Below, one piece after another: positions 1 to 9,506 of a DNA stretch of 64,000 nt. The stretch comes from an uncultured Bacteroidales bacterium (GTDB lineage: Bacteria > Bacteroidota > Bacteroidia > Bacteroidales > FEN-979): positions 310,001 to 374,000 of the forward strand of contig CAISRB010000033.1 in the NCBI GenBank assembly GCA_903887775.1, written 5' to 3'. The translations under genes and the position numbers were made by a program. The notes under the pieces were generated by a model. It was not told the origin of the DNA, did not search any database, and saw nothing but the letters and a program-made list of their open reading frames with translations. How positions within the stretch are numbered: position 1 is the stretch's first letter; every line of letters starts with the position of its first letter.

Positions 1-2066
1 TGAATACAGGCTTTTTCAATAAAAAGATCTTATTCCAGGCTGCAAAGGAAAGTGTAATTAAGCTGAACCCGGCTTTGCAGATTAAGAACCCTGTCATATT
101 CATAGTGGCAATAGGTTCGGTCCTTACTACCATCATCGTTTTTTCAGGGATTTTTCGGGGAAGTTTCTCATCGTTCAACCTTCAGATAGCAGTATGGCTT
201 TGGTTTACGGTATTGTTTGCCAATTTTGCTGAAGCTGTTGCTGAAGGACGGGGAAAAGCACAGGCAGAAAGCCTGCGGAGGAACCGTACGCAAACTATGG
301 CTCGCAGGATCGTGGGCAAACAAGAGGTTTCGGTGAATGCAACAGAACTAAAAAAAGGAGATATTGTCAGGTGCAGGGCAGGCGAGGTTATACCGTCGGA
401 CGGGGAAGTCATTGAAGGTATTGCAAGCGTTGATGAATCAGCAATCACAGGTGAATCAGCACCGGTCATAAGGGAAAGCGGAGGAGACCGATCGGCAGTA
501 ACAGGCGGGACAAAGGTTATCAGCGACTGGATACTGATCTGTATTACAATGGAAACCGGTAACACATTTATCGACCGCATGATTGCATTGGTTGAAGGGG
601 CTAAACGTCAGAAAACTCCGAATGAAATTGCCCTTTTGATGCTTCTTTCGGGCCTGACTATTATTTTTCTCCTGGTGGTAGTTACACTTCCTGCATTCTT
701 CGGATACTGCTTGGCTGCTTCCGGATTGCCCATGTCGCAAAACTTAACGATCCCGGTACTTATTGCGCTATTGGTATGCCTGATTCCTACAACTATAGGA
801 GGTTTACTTAGCGCTATCGGGATCAGCGGGATGGACAGGCTTATACAGCGTAACGTAATTGCTACCAGCGGCAGGGCGATAGAAGCGGCAGGGGACGTTG
901 ATGTGCTGTTGCTGGATAAGACAGGAACTATAACATTGGGTAACCGGATGGCGACTGATTTTATCCCTGTTGAAGGGGTGAAGGTTGAAGAACTGGCAAA
1001 TGCAGCCCAGCTGTCATCATTATCGGATGAAACACCAGAAGGGCGTTCAATTGTAATTCTTGCGAAGGAAAAATTCAATATTCGCGGCCGTGAGGTCCAC
1101 CAGCTCAATGCCACGTTTATCCCTTTTACCGCGCAATCAAGAATGAGCGGTGTTGATTTAAAAACAGATGACAACATTATTCACAGGATCCGTAAAGGGT
1201 CATCCGAGGCCATCCGGACCTTTATACAAAACAATAATGGTTTTTATCCCCAGGAGATACAGGATATTGTCTCGGAACTGGCCCGGCAAGGGGCAACACC
1301 CCTTGTCGTTGCGGAAGATAACAAGGTAATGGGGGTTATTCACCTTAAAGACATTGTAAAAGGCGGCATCAAACACCGTTTTGCCGAATTAAGGAAAATG
1401 GGTATTAAAACGATAATGATTACCGGTGATAATCCCCTCACTGCAGCTGCAATTGCGGCTGAAGCAGGAGTTGACGATTTCATGGCTGAAGCCAGGCCTG
1501 AAGACAAATTGCGCCGGATTCGTGATGAACAGGCAAAAGGCCACCTTGTGGGGATGATCGGAGACGGCACCAATGATGCACCGGCCCTGGCACAGGCCGA
1601 TGTGGGCCTGGCGATGAACACTGGTACGCAGGCTGCCCGTGAAGCCGGTAATATGGTTGATCTCGACAGCAATCCCACCAAATTGATTGAAGTGGTTGAA
1701 GTGGGTAAACAACTGCTGATGACCCGCGGCTCTTTAACAACGTTTAGCATTGCCAACGATGTTGCAAAATATTTTGCGATCATCCCTGCAATTGCCCTTT
1801 CACTTTATTCGGGGGAAAATGGTTCCGGACCCCTTTCAGCCCTGAACATAATGAACCTGGCCTCTCCTCAAAGCGCCATCCTGAGTGCAGTAATTTTCAA
1901 TGCAGTTATCATTGTTCTTTTAATCCCATTGGCCCTGAAGGGTGTGCGCTACAAACCGGTTTCTGCCAGCACGGCATTGACCCGTAACCTGTTGATCTTC
2001 GGTTTGGGCGGGATTATTGCCCCTTTTATTGGTATTAAACTGATAGATATTTTAATCAATCTTTAA
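1..2066 (+). CDS. kdpB: Potassium-transporting P-type ATPase subunit B, 5' partial
   Basis: Catalytic subunit of the Kdp high-affinity K+ uptake ATPase in the inner membrane. The frame is open to the left edge: bases 3-74 encode [20 protein letters not shown] followed by LNPAL, the usual KdpB N-terminus. The gene therefore starts at or before base 1 (bases 1-2 are TG, possibly the end of an ATG), and the TTG at 75 is not the start. Visible motifs are ITGES (actuator domain, near 440), the phosphorylated Asp in DKTGT (Asp codon at 915) and [10 protein letters not shown] (near 1560). Several hydrophobic segments match the family. The readable length is about 687 residues, close to a full KdpB. 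kdpA should lie just upstream. kdpC follows 12 bases downstream. Confidence 0.97.
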   Translation, partial: NTGFFNKKILFQAAKESVIKLNPALQIKNPVIFIVAIGSVLTTIIVFSGIFRGSFSSFNLQIAVWLWFTVLFANFAEAVAEGRGKAQAESLRRNRTQTMARRIVGKQEVSVNATELKKGDIVRCRAGEVIPSDGEVIEGIASVDESAITGESAPVIRESGGDRSAVTGGTKVISDWILICITMETGNTFIDRMIALVEGAKRQKTPNEIALLMLLSGLTIIFLLVVVTLPAFFGYCLAASGLPMSQNLTIPVLIALLVCLIPTTIGGLLSAIGISGMDRLIQRNVIATSGRAIEAAGDVDVLLLDKTGTITLGNRMATDFIPVEGVKVEELANAAQLSSLSDETPEGRSIVILAKEKFNIRGREVHQLNATFIPFTAQSRMSGVDLKTDDNIIHRIRKGSSEAIRTFIQNNNGFYPQEIQDIVSELARQGATPLVVAEDNKVMGVIHLKDIVKGGIKHRFAELRKMGIKTIMITGDNPLTAAAIAAEAGVDDFMAEARPEDKLRRIRDEQAKGHLVGMIGDGTNDAPALAQADVGLAMNTGTQAAREAGNMVDLDSNPTKLIEVVEVGKQLLMTRGSLTTFSIANDVAKYFAIIPAIALSLYSGENGSGPLSALNIMNLASPQSAILSAVIFNAVIIVLLIPLALKGVRYKPVSASTALTRNLLIFGLGGIIAPFIGIKLIDILINL

Positions 2067-2078
2067 ACAAGCTTCATA

Positions 2079-2651
2079 ATGAAAACAGTATTGATATCTT
2101 TAAAAATATTCCTGTTTTTCACCCTGTTAACTGGCATTGTTTACCCTCTTCTCGTCACCGGAATTGCACAGTTTGTTTTTCCAGCGAAAGCAAATGGCAG
2201 TTTTGTAGTCAAAGGAGATAAAATAACCGGAAGCGAGCTCATCGGGCAACAGTTTAACAGCCCTGCCTATTTTTCATCCCGCCCTTCAGCTGTTTCATAT
2301 AACCCTCTGCCTTCAGGAGGTTCAAATTATGGGTTAACTAATTTGAAACTAAAGAAATTCGTTGATTCATGTAAAATTCAATTTATTTCATTCAATCACC
2401 TGGACCGCATGGCCGGGATCCCGTCTGAAATGGTTTTTATGTCGGCCAGCGGTCTTGATCCCCATATATCACCAGAAGCTGCATTAATGCAGCTTGGGAG
2501 AATCATAAAAGCCCGTAATTTCAATGCTGCCCAGGAACAAAAACTGCGGCAATGTATCAGGGAGCTTACCGAAGCTCCACAGTTTTTATGCCTGGGTGAA
2601 GAAAGGATCAATGTATTATTACTTAACTTAGCTACTGATAAAATACAGTGA
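2079..2651 (+). CDS. kdpC: Potassium-transporting ATPase subunit C
   Basis: 190-aa KdpC, the small subunit thought to stabilise the KdpB-KdpA complex and raise ATP affinity. It has one N-terminal membrane helix (about residues 7-30), then the family signature region with QQFNSPAYFSSRPSAVSYNP and GSNYGLTN, and a periplasmic domain. It lies between kdpB and kdpD. Its TGA overlaps the GTG start of kdpD by four bases (GTGA), indicating translational coupling. No kdpF-like small ORF is evident in the visible part. Confidence 0.96.
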   Translation: MKTVLISLKIFLFFTLLTGIVYPLLVTGIAQFVFPAKANGSFVVKGDKITGSELIGQQFNSPAYFSSRPSAVSYNPLPSGGSNYGLTNLKLKKFVDSCKIQFISFNHLDRMAGIPSEMVFMSASGLDPHISPEAALMQLGRIIKARNFNAAQEQKLRQCIRELTEAPQFLCLGEERINVLLLNLATDKIQ

Positions 2652-5335
2652 ACAGTTTCAGCGATAACAGGCCAAATCCCGATGAACTTCTGGCCTCTTT
2701 AATGAGCCAGGAAGAGAAGAACAAACGGGGCACCCTGAAAATATTCTTCGGAATGTGTGCAGGTGTGGGTAAAACCTATACTATGCTTCAGGCTGCCCAT
2801 GCCGAAAAGATCAAAGGCCGTGATATAATCATAGGTTACATTGAAACACATAACCGCAGTGAAACTGCCGGGTTGGCCAAAGGTTTTGAACTGATTCCCC
2901 GTAAAACCTTTGAATACAAATCCACCAGCATCGAGGAGATGGACCTTGACGCCATCATTGCCCGGAAGCCTCAGATTATACTGGTTGATGAAATAGCACA
3001 TACCAATGTAAACGGGACCAGGCATGCAAAACGCTACCAGGATGTACAGGAAATTCTAGATAATGGGATCAATGTTTATACAACCCTGAACGTTCAGCAT
3101 CTTGAAAGCCGCTCCGAAACCGTTGCCCAGATTACCGGGATACGGATCCGTGAAACATTGCCTGATGAAATTTTTGAAAATGCTGATGAAGTTGAACTGG
3201 TTGACCTTACACCTGATGAATTGCTCCAGAGGCTGTCGGATGGCAAGGTTTATACTCCGGATCGTTCAAAAGAAGCCATAGAAAATTTTTTCAGGAAAGG
3301 AAATATCACGGCCTTGCGTGAGATGGCATTACGCATTGTTGCAGACCGGGTTGACAAGCAGCTTCATGATTACATGCAGCATAAACGTATCCGCGGTCCC
3401 TGGAAAACCGGCATACATCTTTTAGTTGGCATTGGACCAAGCCCCTATTCAGGTAAATTGTTGCGATGGGCTAAAAACCTTGCCTACGCAATGGACGCTG
3501 ACATCCAGGCCATATACGTGGAAACCCTGCACCGGCTGACATCAAAAGCACAGGAGCAGTTAGATAAAAATATCAACCTTGCAAAACAACTTGGAATTAA
3601 AGTCAGGATAATTACAAACTCCGATATCGTTAAAGCGATTGTGGATTTTGCCCAGAAAGAAAATATTACTCATATCATCGTTGGCAAGCCCAGGGTCCGC
3701 AATATTTTAGCCATGCTGCAACTTGGCAATTTTGTAAACAGGTTGATTCAGTACAGCGGAAATATTGATGTTTATATACTCGGTTCCGACCGGCTCTCAA
3801 GAGACAATTTCAGGAAGCGTTTTTCGATTCCTTCAATTACGTCGCATATACCCCAGTACCTTATAACTTCTTTCATGGTTATTATATCCTCCCTCATATG
3901 TTTCATTTTGAAAGAGTATATAGGTTACCAGGTAGTTTCTTTTATCCTCCTGTTCCTGGTTTCAATCCTGTCCCTTTTCTACGGAACAGGCCCGATTTTA
4001 CTTGCAGCAAGCCTTAGCGCCCTGAGCTGGGATTATTTTTTCCTTCCTCCGGAGTTTACACTGCATATTGAAAAAACCGAAGATATCCTGATGCTTATCA
4101 TGTTCTTTATTATTGCTTTGCTAAATGGGATACTTACTTCCCGGGTGAGGAGGCAGGAGTCGAGAATCAGGATACGGGAAGAGCGTACCAACGCACTTTA
4201 TCAGCTTACCAGGGACTTATCAATGGCAACAGGTACCGATGAAGTAACAAAAATTGCGGCAAGCTATATTCAAAAGTATTTTAAACTGGATTGTGCCATC
4301 TTTCTTAAGAACGAAGTAAACCAGTTTGAGAATCATATTCAGAACGAAAACAGGATTTCATTTTCAGAAAACGAATTAAGTATTGCCGCCTGGGTGTTCC
4401 GCCATTCTTCGAAAGCAGGAAAAAACACAGATACCCTTCCGTCTACTGACTTTACTTTTTACCCTTTGACCGGAAACATAGATAATATGGGTGTCATTGC
4501 CGTAAAACATGCCAATTTGTTTACTCAGAGAGAAGAACAGTTCTGGGAGGCATTTCTTTCGCAGATCTCAGGAAAATACGAACGTGAATTTTTACGTAAT
4601 GTTTCCAAAACAGCTTACTTGCTTAATGAATCGGATAAACTCTACAAAACACTTTTCAACTCGATTTCCCATGAATTGCGTATACCGGTTGCATCCATCA
4701 TGGGAGCATCCGACACCCTTTTAGCTCAGGCTTATCCCGAAGAGACGAAACAAAAACTGTATGCCGAAATAAACATGGCTTCAGTCAGGCTTAACCGGCT
4801 TATCGAAAATCTGCTCAATATGTCCCGTCTTGAATCAGGCCGTATTACTCTGAACACCAAGTGGTGCGATGTACATGACCTTGCACACAGGATATCGGAA
4901 TCCCTTAAACAGGAGTTGCAGCCGTTCAAACTTTCGGTCGTCATTCCGGAAAATATGCCTCTTGTAAATATTGATTTTGGACTTATTGAACAAGTGTTGC
5001 ACAATCTCATACTGAATGCCACACAGAATGCTCCTGCAGGCAGCAGGATCAGGCTCAAGTTTTTCTGCGATAATGGCTTTCTTATTATACAGGTGATGGA
5101 CCGGGGTAAGGGGTTTCCCGCTTCCGAATTGTCATCGGTGTTTAATAAATTTTATCGCGGTAAGGATGCCAGGGCTGGAGGTACCGGCCTTGGTTTGTCA
5201 ATAGTAAAGGGTTTTGTCGAGGCTCATGAGGGGACGGTGACTGCAGGAAACCGTCAGAATGGCGGAGCAATTTTTACAATTAAAATCCCGGTCAGGATCT
5301 CCGAGATCGACCAATTCAGTCAACATGAAGATTAG
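2648..5335 (+). CDS. kdpD: Osmosensitive K+ channel sensor histidine kinase
   Basis: 895-aa sensor kinase that controls kdp expression with KdpE. Domains in order: N-terminal KdpD domain with Walker A AGVGKT (about residues 38-43); a universal-stress-protein-like domain (about 250-375); a DUF4118-type block of closely spaced membrane helices (about 400-500); a GAF-like linker; HisKA with phospho-acceptor His675 in SHELRIP; and a HATPase with NLILNATQNAP and GTGLGLSIV. The start is GTG, chosen because it overlaps the kdpC stop (GTGA). kdpE begins on the base after this stop (TAGATG). The full-length KdpD architecture is intact. Confidence 0.96.
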   Translation: MNSFSDNRPNPDELLASLMSQEEKNKRGTLKIFFGMCAGVGKTYTMLQAAHAEKIKGRDIIIGYIETHNRSETAGLAKGFELIPRKTFEYKSTSIEEMDLDAIIARKPQIILVDEIAHTNVNGTRHAKRYQDVQEILDNGINVYTTLNVQHLESRSETVAQITGIRIRETLPDEIFENADEVELVDLTPDELLQRLSDGKVYTPDRSKEAIENFFRKGNITALREMALRIVADRVDKQLHDYMQHKRIRGPWKTGIHLLVGIGPSPYSGKLLRWAKNLAYAMDADIQAIYVETLHRLTSKAQEQLDKNINLAKQLGIKVRIITNSDIVKAIVDFAQKENITHIIVGKPRVRNILAMLQLGNFVNRLIQYSGNIDVYILGSDRLSRDNFRKRFSIPSITSHIPQYLITSFMVIISSLICFILKEYIGYQVVSFILLFLVSILSLFYGTGPILLAASLSALSWDYFFLPPEFTLHIEKTEDILMLIMFFIIALLNGILTSRVRRQESRIRIREERTNALYQLTRDLSMATGTDEVTKIAASYIQKYFKLDCAIFLKNEVNQFENHIQNENRISFSENELSIAAWVFRHSSKAGKNTDTLPSTDFTFYPLTGNIDNMGVIAVKHANLFTQREEQFWEAFLSQISGKYEREFLRNVSKTAYLLNESDKLYKTLFNSISHELRIPVASIMGASDTLLAQAYPEETKQKLYAEINMASVRLNRLIENLLNMSRLESGRITLNTKWCDVHDLAHRISESLKQELQPFKLSVVIPENMPLVNIDFGLIEQVLHNLILNATQNAPAGSRIRLKFFCDNGFLIIQVMDRGKGFPASELSSVFNKFYRGKDARAGGTGLGLSIVKGFVEAHEGTVTAGNRQNGGAIFTIKIPVRISEIDQFSQHED

Positions 5336-6022
5336 ATGGTAAATTCAGGAAACATACTGGTAATCGATGACGAAGTCCAGATTCGCCGCCTGCTCGCGAT
5401 TACCCTTTCGGCAAGCGGGTATAAAATTTCAGAAGCCTCAACCGGAAAGGAAGGCCTGGCATTGGCAGCTACAGGGCAAGCTGTTCTGATTATCCTGGAC
5501 CTGGGTTTGCCCGATGCCGACGGTCTGGATATTTTAAAAAAATTACGTGAATGGTACCAGAAACCTATCATTATTCTTTCGGTAAGGAATTCAGAAGAAG
5601 ACATCATTAAGGCACTTGACAATGGGGCCAACGATTACCTCACCAAACCCTTTCGTACCGGGGAATTACTGGCCCGGATCAGGGTTTCTATCCGCCAAAG
5701 CCAGGGTATAGCTGACAAACCGGTCCTGGAATTCGGCCCATTAACTATCGATATAGCGAACCATATTGTGCGTAAGCATAACGAGATGATAAAACTCACG
5801 TCAACTGAATTTTCACTGTTGGCTCTTTTAGCAAAAAATGAAGGAAGGGTGCTGACCCATCAGTATATTTTAAAGGAAGTATGGGGCATGGGATATATCG
5901 AACAACCACAATATCTGCGTGTGTTTATTGCCCAGCTGCGCAAGAAGATAGAAGACACCCCCACAAGTCCAAAACTGATAAATACCGAATCGGGGATAGG
6001 GTACAGGTTTAGCTATGAATAA
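5336..6022 (+). CDS. kdpE: KDP operon response regulator, OmpR family
   Basis: 228-aa response regulator. The receiver domain carries the acidic pair near residues 11-12 (VIDDE), phospho-acceptor Asp55 (LIILDLGLPD) and the conserved Lys in YLTKPF. A C-terminal OmpR-type winged helix follows (SPKLINTESGIGYRF). The ATG follows the kdpD stop with no gap, so the pair is cotranslated. It is the expected partner of KdpD for low-K+ or osmotic control of kdpABC. It is the last gene of the operon; an imperfect inverted repeat follows at 6025-6163. Confidence 0.96.
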   Translation: MVNSGNILVIDDEVQIRRLLAITLSASGYKISEASTGKEGLALAATGQAVLIILDLGLPDADGLDILKKLREWYQKPIIILSVRNSEEDIIKALDNGANDYLTKPFRTGELLARIRVSIRQSQGIADKPVLEFGPLTIDIANHIVRKHNEMIKLTSTEFSLLALLAKNEGRVLTHQYILKEVWGMGYIEQPQYLRVFIAQLRKKIEDTPTSPKLINTESGIGYRFSYE

Positions 6023-6024
6023 AA

Positions 6025-6163
6025 AGCGAGCAGTGAAAAGCGAAAGGCGAAATCATTGTAAGCAGGCGGGTTAACAGATTCCTCCCTTCAGGAGCACTTG
6101 ACAAAAATTAAAAGCAAGAAAAGAAAACTAATTTCGCTTTTCGCCTTTTGCTTTTCGCTGCTT
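6025..6163. repeat. Imperfect long inverted repeat between kdpE and the AOR gene
   Basis: The left arm (6025-6053) contains GTGAAAAGCGAAAGGCGAAAT. The right arm (6131-6163) reads as the complement of AGCGAAAAGC, AAAAGGCG and AAAAGCGAAAT. The arms are separated by about 77 bases. The right arm runs into the stop codon of the minus-strand AOR gene. The position between two convergent genes would suit a bidirectional terminator or RNA stem, but the arms also look like a local version of the low-complexity intergenic repeats seen elsewhere in the window. Confidence 0.6.
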
Positions 6164-8321
6164 ATTGCAGCGGTGCCACGACTTCAATAACCTCCGGCAG
6201 GTCCATCCCTATATTTTTCAGATGTTCGATCTTCGGGACCCCGTTCTTTGTCCAGCCGCGTCGTTCATAAACTGCGTCCAGGAGCTTTTCATACTGGTCT
6301 TCGCGGTGTTTCCTGAGGACAGCCATTTTTTCTTCTGTGGATTTCCCAGTCGGGTCGAATCCGACTTTCTCGAGTAACTGCTTATCATAGCGGTCGGCCC
6401 TTGATTCATATTCTTCTTTTGTAACGGGACCGCAGGCACGGTAAGGCTGGGCATCATGTTTCCGGAGACCGTATCCCCTGCGGATGCTTAAGATCCTCTG
6501 GAAATTATACACCCTTTCCGACATGCGGACCAGTTCAGTTTTGTCTATTTTCAGGCCGGTTACAGCATTGAATATGGTAACATAATTGTCGACATGCTCG
6601 GGAACTTTGGCGGGTTCTGCATTCTGGGCATTGTTTTCGGGTTCCACATCATTCCATGGAAGTTTACAGAACCCTGCAAGCCCGAACCACGTACGGAACA
6701 TCGGGAAATAATGAAGGGCCTCAGCCTTTTTCTCGAAAGTGGGGATCTGGTTGTTGACCATGTCCATAAAGATCAGCCAGGCTTCGTCATGCTGGGGGCC
6801 TTTGTTGGTCATTGCATAACCGCCCTGCTGTGCCAGTGATTCCTTCGAAACATACTGGGAATATTCGAGGCCTTTGTTCTCCATGCCGATATCCTGCATG
6901 AAACCGGGATCACCCCAGCCGTTCTTTGCAAAGATGCCCTTCATTTTTCGTACGCCCTGGCCGGCAATAAGCCCGAAGCCTTCACCCCTGGAAACCTGGT
7001 GAAGCAGCTCCATAGCCGCATCGGCATTGCCGAAGTTAAGCTTCAGTCCGCCAGTGCGCTCTTCATTAATGATGCCGTTTTCGTAACATTCCATCACAAA
7101 TCCAAGGATGGTTCCCCAGGAAATAGTGCAGATGCCATAGGTGTCACAGTAAAAATTCGCTTCTATTGTGAAATCAGGATTAAAGATGCCTGCAATGGAA
7201 CCCAGGGATGATGTGGTCTCGTATTCAGGTCCGTCAACGATGACTTTTTCTCCCTTGTACGGACCACTGCGGAGTTCGTAATTATCGACACCCTTTGCAC
7301 AGGCCATGTTGCAACCGACCCAGCATCCGTCGGGTACATTCTGAGTAAAAAACGACTTCCATACATCGCCCTTGATCAGGTGGGCATCGGGATGGCTTCC
7401 GAATTTGAAATTATGGACCGGAAGCAGGTCATAATCGTTCATGATATGGGTGAGGTGGGCCGTGCCTTTCGAACGCATTTCGCATTGCTTGTCGTCAAGC
7501 TCACGCATTTCCTTGTTGAAGGTGCGACCGCGTTCCTGTATGGCTTCCATATTTACCACGTTGTTGCGGTTCCCTCCGATTGTTTTAACGTGGGCTACCA
7601 TGGCTTTGATCTTTTTGTCGCGCAGAACCGTGCCAATCCCTCCGCGGCCGGCCTGTTTCAGGCGGACTTTTTTACGCTTGATATCGTAAAATGTGAAGTT
7701 GAGCATCCCGATCAGGGAATGATCTGCAGCAGTACCGGCAGAAACCACCGAAACATTATACTTGTCTTTTTCATTTTCGGGTTTAGCCATCATTTCGTGC
7801 AGTATCTCGGCAAGGACATGGCTGTCGGTAGGCAGATCCCCTGCTTCGTAGATTTCGACCACTTCCCTCTCTTCTTCAAAAACTACCATAACCTCCTGAT
7901 CAGACTTCCCCTGTATCTCCAGCGCATCAAACCCGCAAAATTTGAGGAAGGGACCAAAAAATCCGCCCACATTCGAATCAACAATAATATCTGTCTGCGG
8001 GCTGATTGCACAGCAGATTGCCTTGCCTGCACCCGAATACTGGGTTATCCCGCAACATGGTCCGCCCGAAATCACAATTTCATTCTCCGGATCGTTCCAC
8101 TTTGTATCAGGTTTTGTTGCATCCCACAGCAAGCGGAGGTCAAATCCCTTACCTCCGACAAATTTATCTTTCATCTGCTGGCTTACAGGCTTTTCCTTTA
8201 TTGTAAGGTCGCCGACATTGACGTAGATAGTGCGGTTGTTATACCCTTTATCAATAGGAGCCCAGGTGTACTTGTACCGGGCCAGGAGTTTGTGGGTCTT
8301 TTGAAAGTCTTCAAATGTCAT
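6162..8321 (-). CDS. Aldehyde:ferredoxin oxidoreductase family protein (tungstopterin/Fe-S enzyme)
   Basis: 719-aa member of the AOR family, enzymes that use a tungsto- or molybdo-bispterin and one [4Fe-4S] cluster to oxidise aldehydes or reduce acids with ferredoxin. The N-terminal AOR domain shows VGGKGFDLRLL and GPCCGITQYSGAGKA. Cluster ligands are Cys333, Cys337 and Cys341 (CX3CX3C), with Cys552 in GLAGFCKLPW as the probable fourth. The first spacing is CX3C rather than the CX2C of classical AOR, so the substrate may differ; a BamB- or YdhV-like subfamily is possible. It is divergent from a ThiF/ThiS pair that probably serves its cofactor. No separate ferredoxin-like subunit is nearby. 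The substrate cannot be read from the sequence. Confidence 0.88.
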   Translation of the reverse strand: MTFEDFQKTHKLLARYKYTWAPIDKGYNNRTIYVNVGDLTIKEKPVSQQMKDKFVGGKGFDLRLLWDATKPDTKWNDPENEIVISGGPCCGITQYSGAGKAICCAISPQTDIIVDSNVGGFFGPFLKFCGFDALEIQGKSDQEVMVVFEEEREVVEIYEAGDLPTDSHVLAEILHEMMAKPENEKDKYNVSVVSAGTAADHSLIGMLNFTFYDIKRKKVRLKQAGRGGIGTVLRDKKIKAMVAHVKTIGGNRNNVVNMEAIQERGRTFNKEMRELDDKQCEMRSKGTAHLTHIMNDYDLLPVHNFKFGSHPDAHLIKGDVWKSFFTQNVPDGCWVGCNMACAKGVDNYELRSGPYKGEKVIVDGPEYETTSSLGSIAGIFNPDFTIEANFYCDTYGICTISWGTILGFVMECYENGIINEERTGGLKLNFGNADAAMELLHQVSRGEGFGLIAGQGVRKMKGIFAKNGWGDPGFMQDIGMENKGLEYSQYVSKESLAQQGGYAMTNKGPQHDEAWLIFMDMVNNQIPTFEKKAEALHYFPMFRTWFGLAGFCKLPWNDVEPENNAQNAEPAKVPEHVDNYVTIFNAVTGLKIDKTELVRMSERVYNFQRILSIRRGYGLRKHDAQPYRACGPVTKEEYESRADRYDKQLLEKVGFDPTGKSTEEKMAVLRKHREDQYEKLLDAVYERRGWTKNGVPKIEHLKNIGMDLPEVIEVVAPLQ

Positions 8322-8328
8322 ATGAGGG

Positions 8329-8427
8329 GATTTATGATTTACGATTTACGTTCGGCGAAGCCGTAATGAGCACCAATAGAATTAACAATATTGCGAATAA
8401 TTACGATTTAAAGCTGAACGCTTTGTG
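8329..8427 (-). repeat. Dispersed hairpin repeat, copy in the AOR leader
   Basis: Read on the minus strand, this block is nearly the same as plus-strand 24222-24308. It has a GCGTTCAG end, AAATCGTAATTATTCGCAAT, a GGTGCTCATT box, a CGGC-TTC-GCCG hairpin and CGTAAATCGTAAATCA. In both places the CGTAAATC end lies 30 bases or less upstream of a start codon (AOR here, ispF there). It is intergenic and has no coding potential. Confidence 0.8.
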
Positions 8428-8441
8428 AAAAAATTAAATTG

Positions 8442-8468
8442 CAAAAATAATCAAAATAATCATCGCAA
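8442..8468 (-). promoter_or_regulatory. Predicted promoter of the AOR gene
   Basis: On the minus strand, TATTTTTG (8449-8442) matches the Bacteroidota -7 element TAnnTTTG. A TTG (8468-8466) lies 16 bases upstream, one short of the usual range. The predicted mRNA would have a leader of about 115 bases made largely of the hairpin repeat at 8329-8427. Confidence 0.45.
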
Positions 8469-8543
8469 TATCCCGAAAATCAAAAAGTTCGATATGCCGT
8501 TCTCTGCATAACGACTGGTCTGATCATGCCTTTAAGGAGAATG

Positions 8544-8572
8544 TTGGATAATAAATTTCTTTTGTATTTTTG
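8544..8572 (+). promoter_or_regulatory. Predicted promoter of the thiF-like/thiS-like pair
   Basis: TTG (8544-8546), an 18-base spacer, then TATTTTTG (8565-8572), matching the Bacteroidota TTG-N17..23-TAnnTTTG promoter. Transcription would start near 8577, about 30 bases before the ATG at 8609. Confidence 0.6.
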
Positions 8573-8608
8573 TATGAAACATGATCCTGACGCGTTTAAC
8601 TGTTTCTT

Positions 8609-9190
8609 ATGACAAATGCGACACTAACGGAAAAACTTAAGAAAAAGACTGTCGGCATAGCCGGATGTGGCGGTCTAGGTTCAAACTGCGCTGTCGCGCT
8701 TGCAAGGGTGGGAATCGGCAGCCTGATCCTGGTTGATTTTGATATCATCAGTGAATCCAACCTGAACCGGCAGTATTATTTTCTTAGTCAGGTTGGGGAA
8801 TCGAAAGCCCCGGCGCTGAAGCGGGTCATTCATCAGGTGAACCCATCGGTAAGTGTTATTACCTATGAGGTCAAACTTGACCCTGAACATATCTTAAGGT
8901 ATTTCAAGGATTGCGATATCATTGTGGAAGCTTTTGACCAGGCTGATCAGAAGGAAATGCTGATAGAAACAGTATTATCGGCCTTTCCTGAAAAACCACT
9001 GGTTGTCGGCATTGGTGTTGCAGGATGGGGTATGAATGAACGTATCCATTACCGGCAAACGGGAAATCTTCATATCTGCGGGGATGAGATCACCGGGATC
9101 TCCGAACTGAACCCGCCCCTTGCGCCAAGAGTGGGAATTGTCGCTAACATGCAGGCAAATGTAGTGCTGGAACTATTGTTAAAAAAATGA
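8609..9190 (+). CDS. ThiF-family (ThiF family 2) sulfur-carrier adenylyltransferase
   Basis: 193-aa E1-like enzyme. It has the nucleotide-binding GCGGLGSN loop (about residues 19-26), DFD at 45-47 with SNLNRQYYF, and a KAPAL segment, as in ThiF/MoeB/HesA proteins that adenylate the C-terminal Gly of a sulfur carrier. It is short like ThiF family 2 and lacks the paired CxxC zinc motifs of MoeB. It is followed after 85 bases by a ThiS/MoaD-like protein, its probable substrate. Divergence from the AOR gene suggests tungstopterin or molybdopterin sulfur supply rather than thiamine synthesis, as no other thi gene is seen. This role is inferred from context. Confidence 0.85.
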   Translation: MTNATLTEKLKKKTVGIAGCGGLGSNCAVALARVGIGSLILVDFDIISESNLNRQYYFLSQVGESKAPALKRVIHQVNPSVSVITYEVKLDPEHILRYFKDCDIIVEAFDQADQKEMLIETVLSAFPEKPLVVGIGVAGWGMNERIHYRQTGNLHICGDEITGISELNPPLAPRVGIVANMQANVVLELLLKK

Positions 9191-9195
9191 GAGAA

Positions 9196-9275
9196 TAGCG
9201 ATTAGCTTTTGGTGAAGCCAAAATGGGCACGCAGATAAAATAAACAATTGGAGCTAATATTAGCGAACAGACCCA
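9196..9275 (+). repeat. Diverged copy of the hairpin repeat between the thiF-like and thiS-like genes
   Basis: Contains TTTTGGT-GAA-GCCAAAA (9207-9223) followed by TGGGCAC and a stretch ending TAATATTAGCG. This parallels TTCGGC-GAA-GCCG then TGAGCAC and an A/T-rich stretch in the copy at 8329-8427. The stem sequence differs but pairing is kept. Confidence 0.55.
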
Positions 9276-9479
9276 ATGAAAATAATATTAAATAATACTC
9301 CGGAGAAATTTGATCAGGATATGATGACCGTGAATGAGCTATTAAAAGCAAAAACATTCACTTTCAAAATGCTTATTGTAAGGATCAACGGAAACCTTGT
9401 AAAAAAAGATGAATATAATACCGCTACTATCCGGGATAAGGATGATGTGATGGTCCTGCACCTTGTAAGCGGGGGATGA
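9276..9479 (+). CDS. ThiS/MoaD-like sulfur carrier protein
   Basis: 67-aa beta-grasp protein ending in the diagnostic Gly-Gly (HLVSGG), the site that is adenylated and thiocarboxylated by a ThiF/MoeB-type E1. Length and the pattern VNELL...VRINGNLVKKDEY...DKDDVMVLHL fit ThiS/MoaD. It is paired with the ThiF-like gene upstream. Its place beside an AOR gene favours a role in the pterin dithiolene cofactor. A thiamine role is possible but has no support from neighbours. Confidence 0.85.
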   Translation: MKIILNNTPEKFDQDMMTVNELLKAKTFTFKMLIVRINGNLVKKDEYNTATIRDKDDVMVLHLVSGG

Positions 9480-9506
9480 AAAGCATTATGGTGTTATTTC
9501 GGTGAG

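Noticed and set aside
75-2066. TTG at 75 as the start of kdpB
   Set aside because: The frame is open to the left edge and the upstream codons encode the conserved KdpB N-terminus, so the gene is cut by the window edge instead.
7380-8366. 328-codon plus-strand reading frame
   Set aside because: It is fully antisense to the clearly coding AOR gene and shows no recognisable domain; it mirrors the codon pattern of the minus strand.
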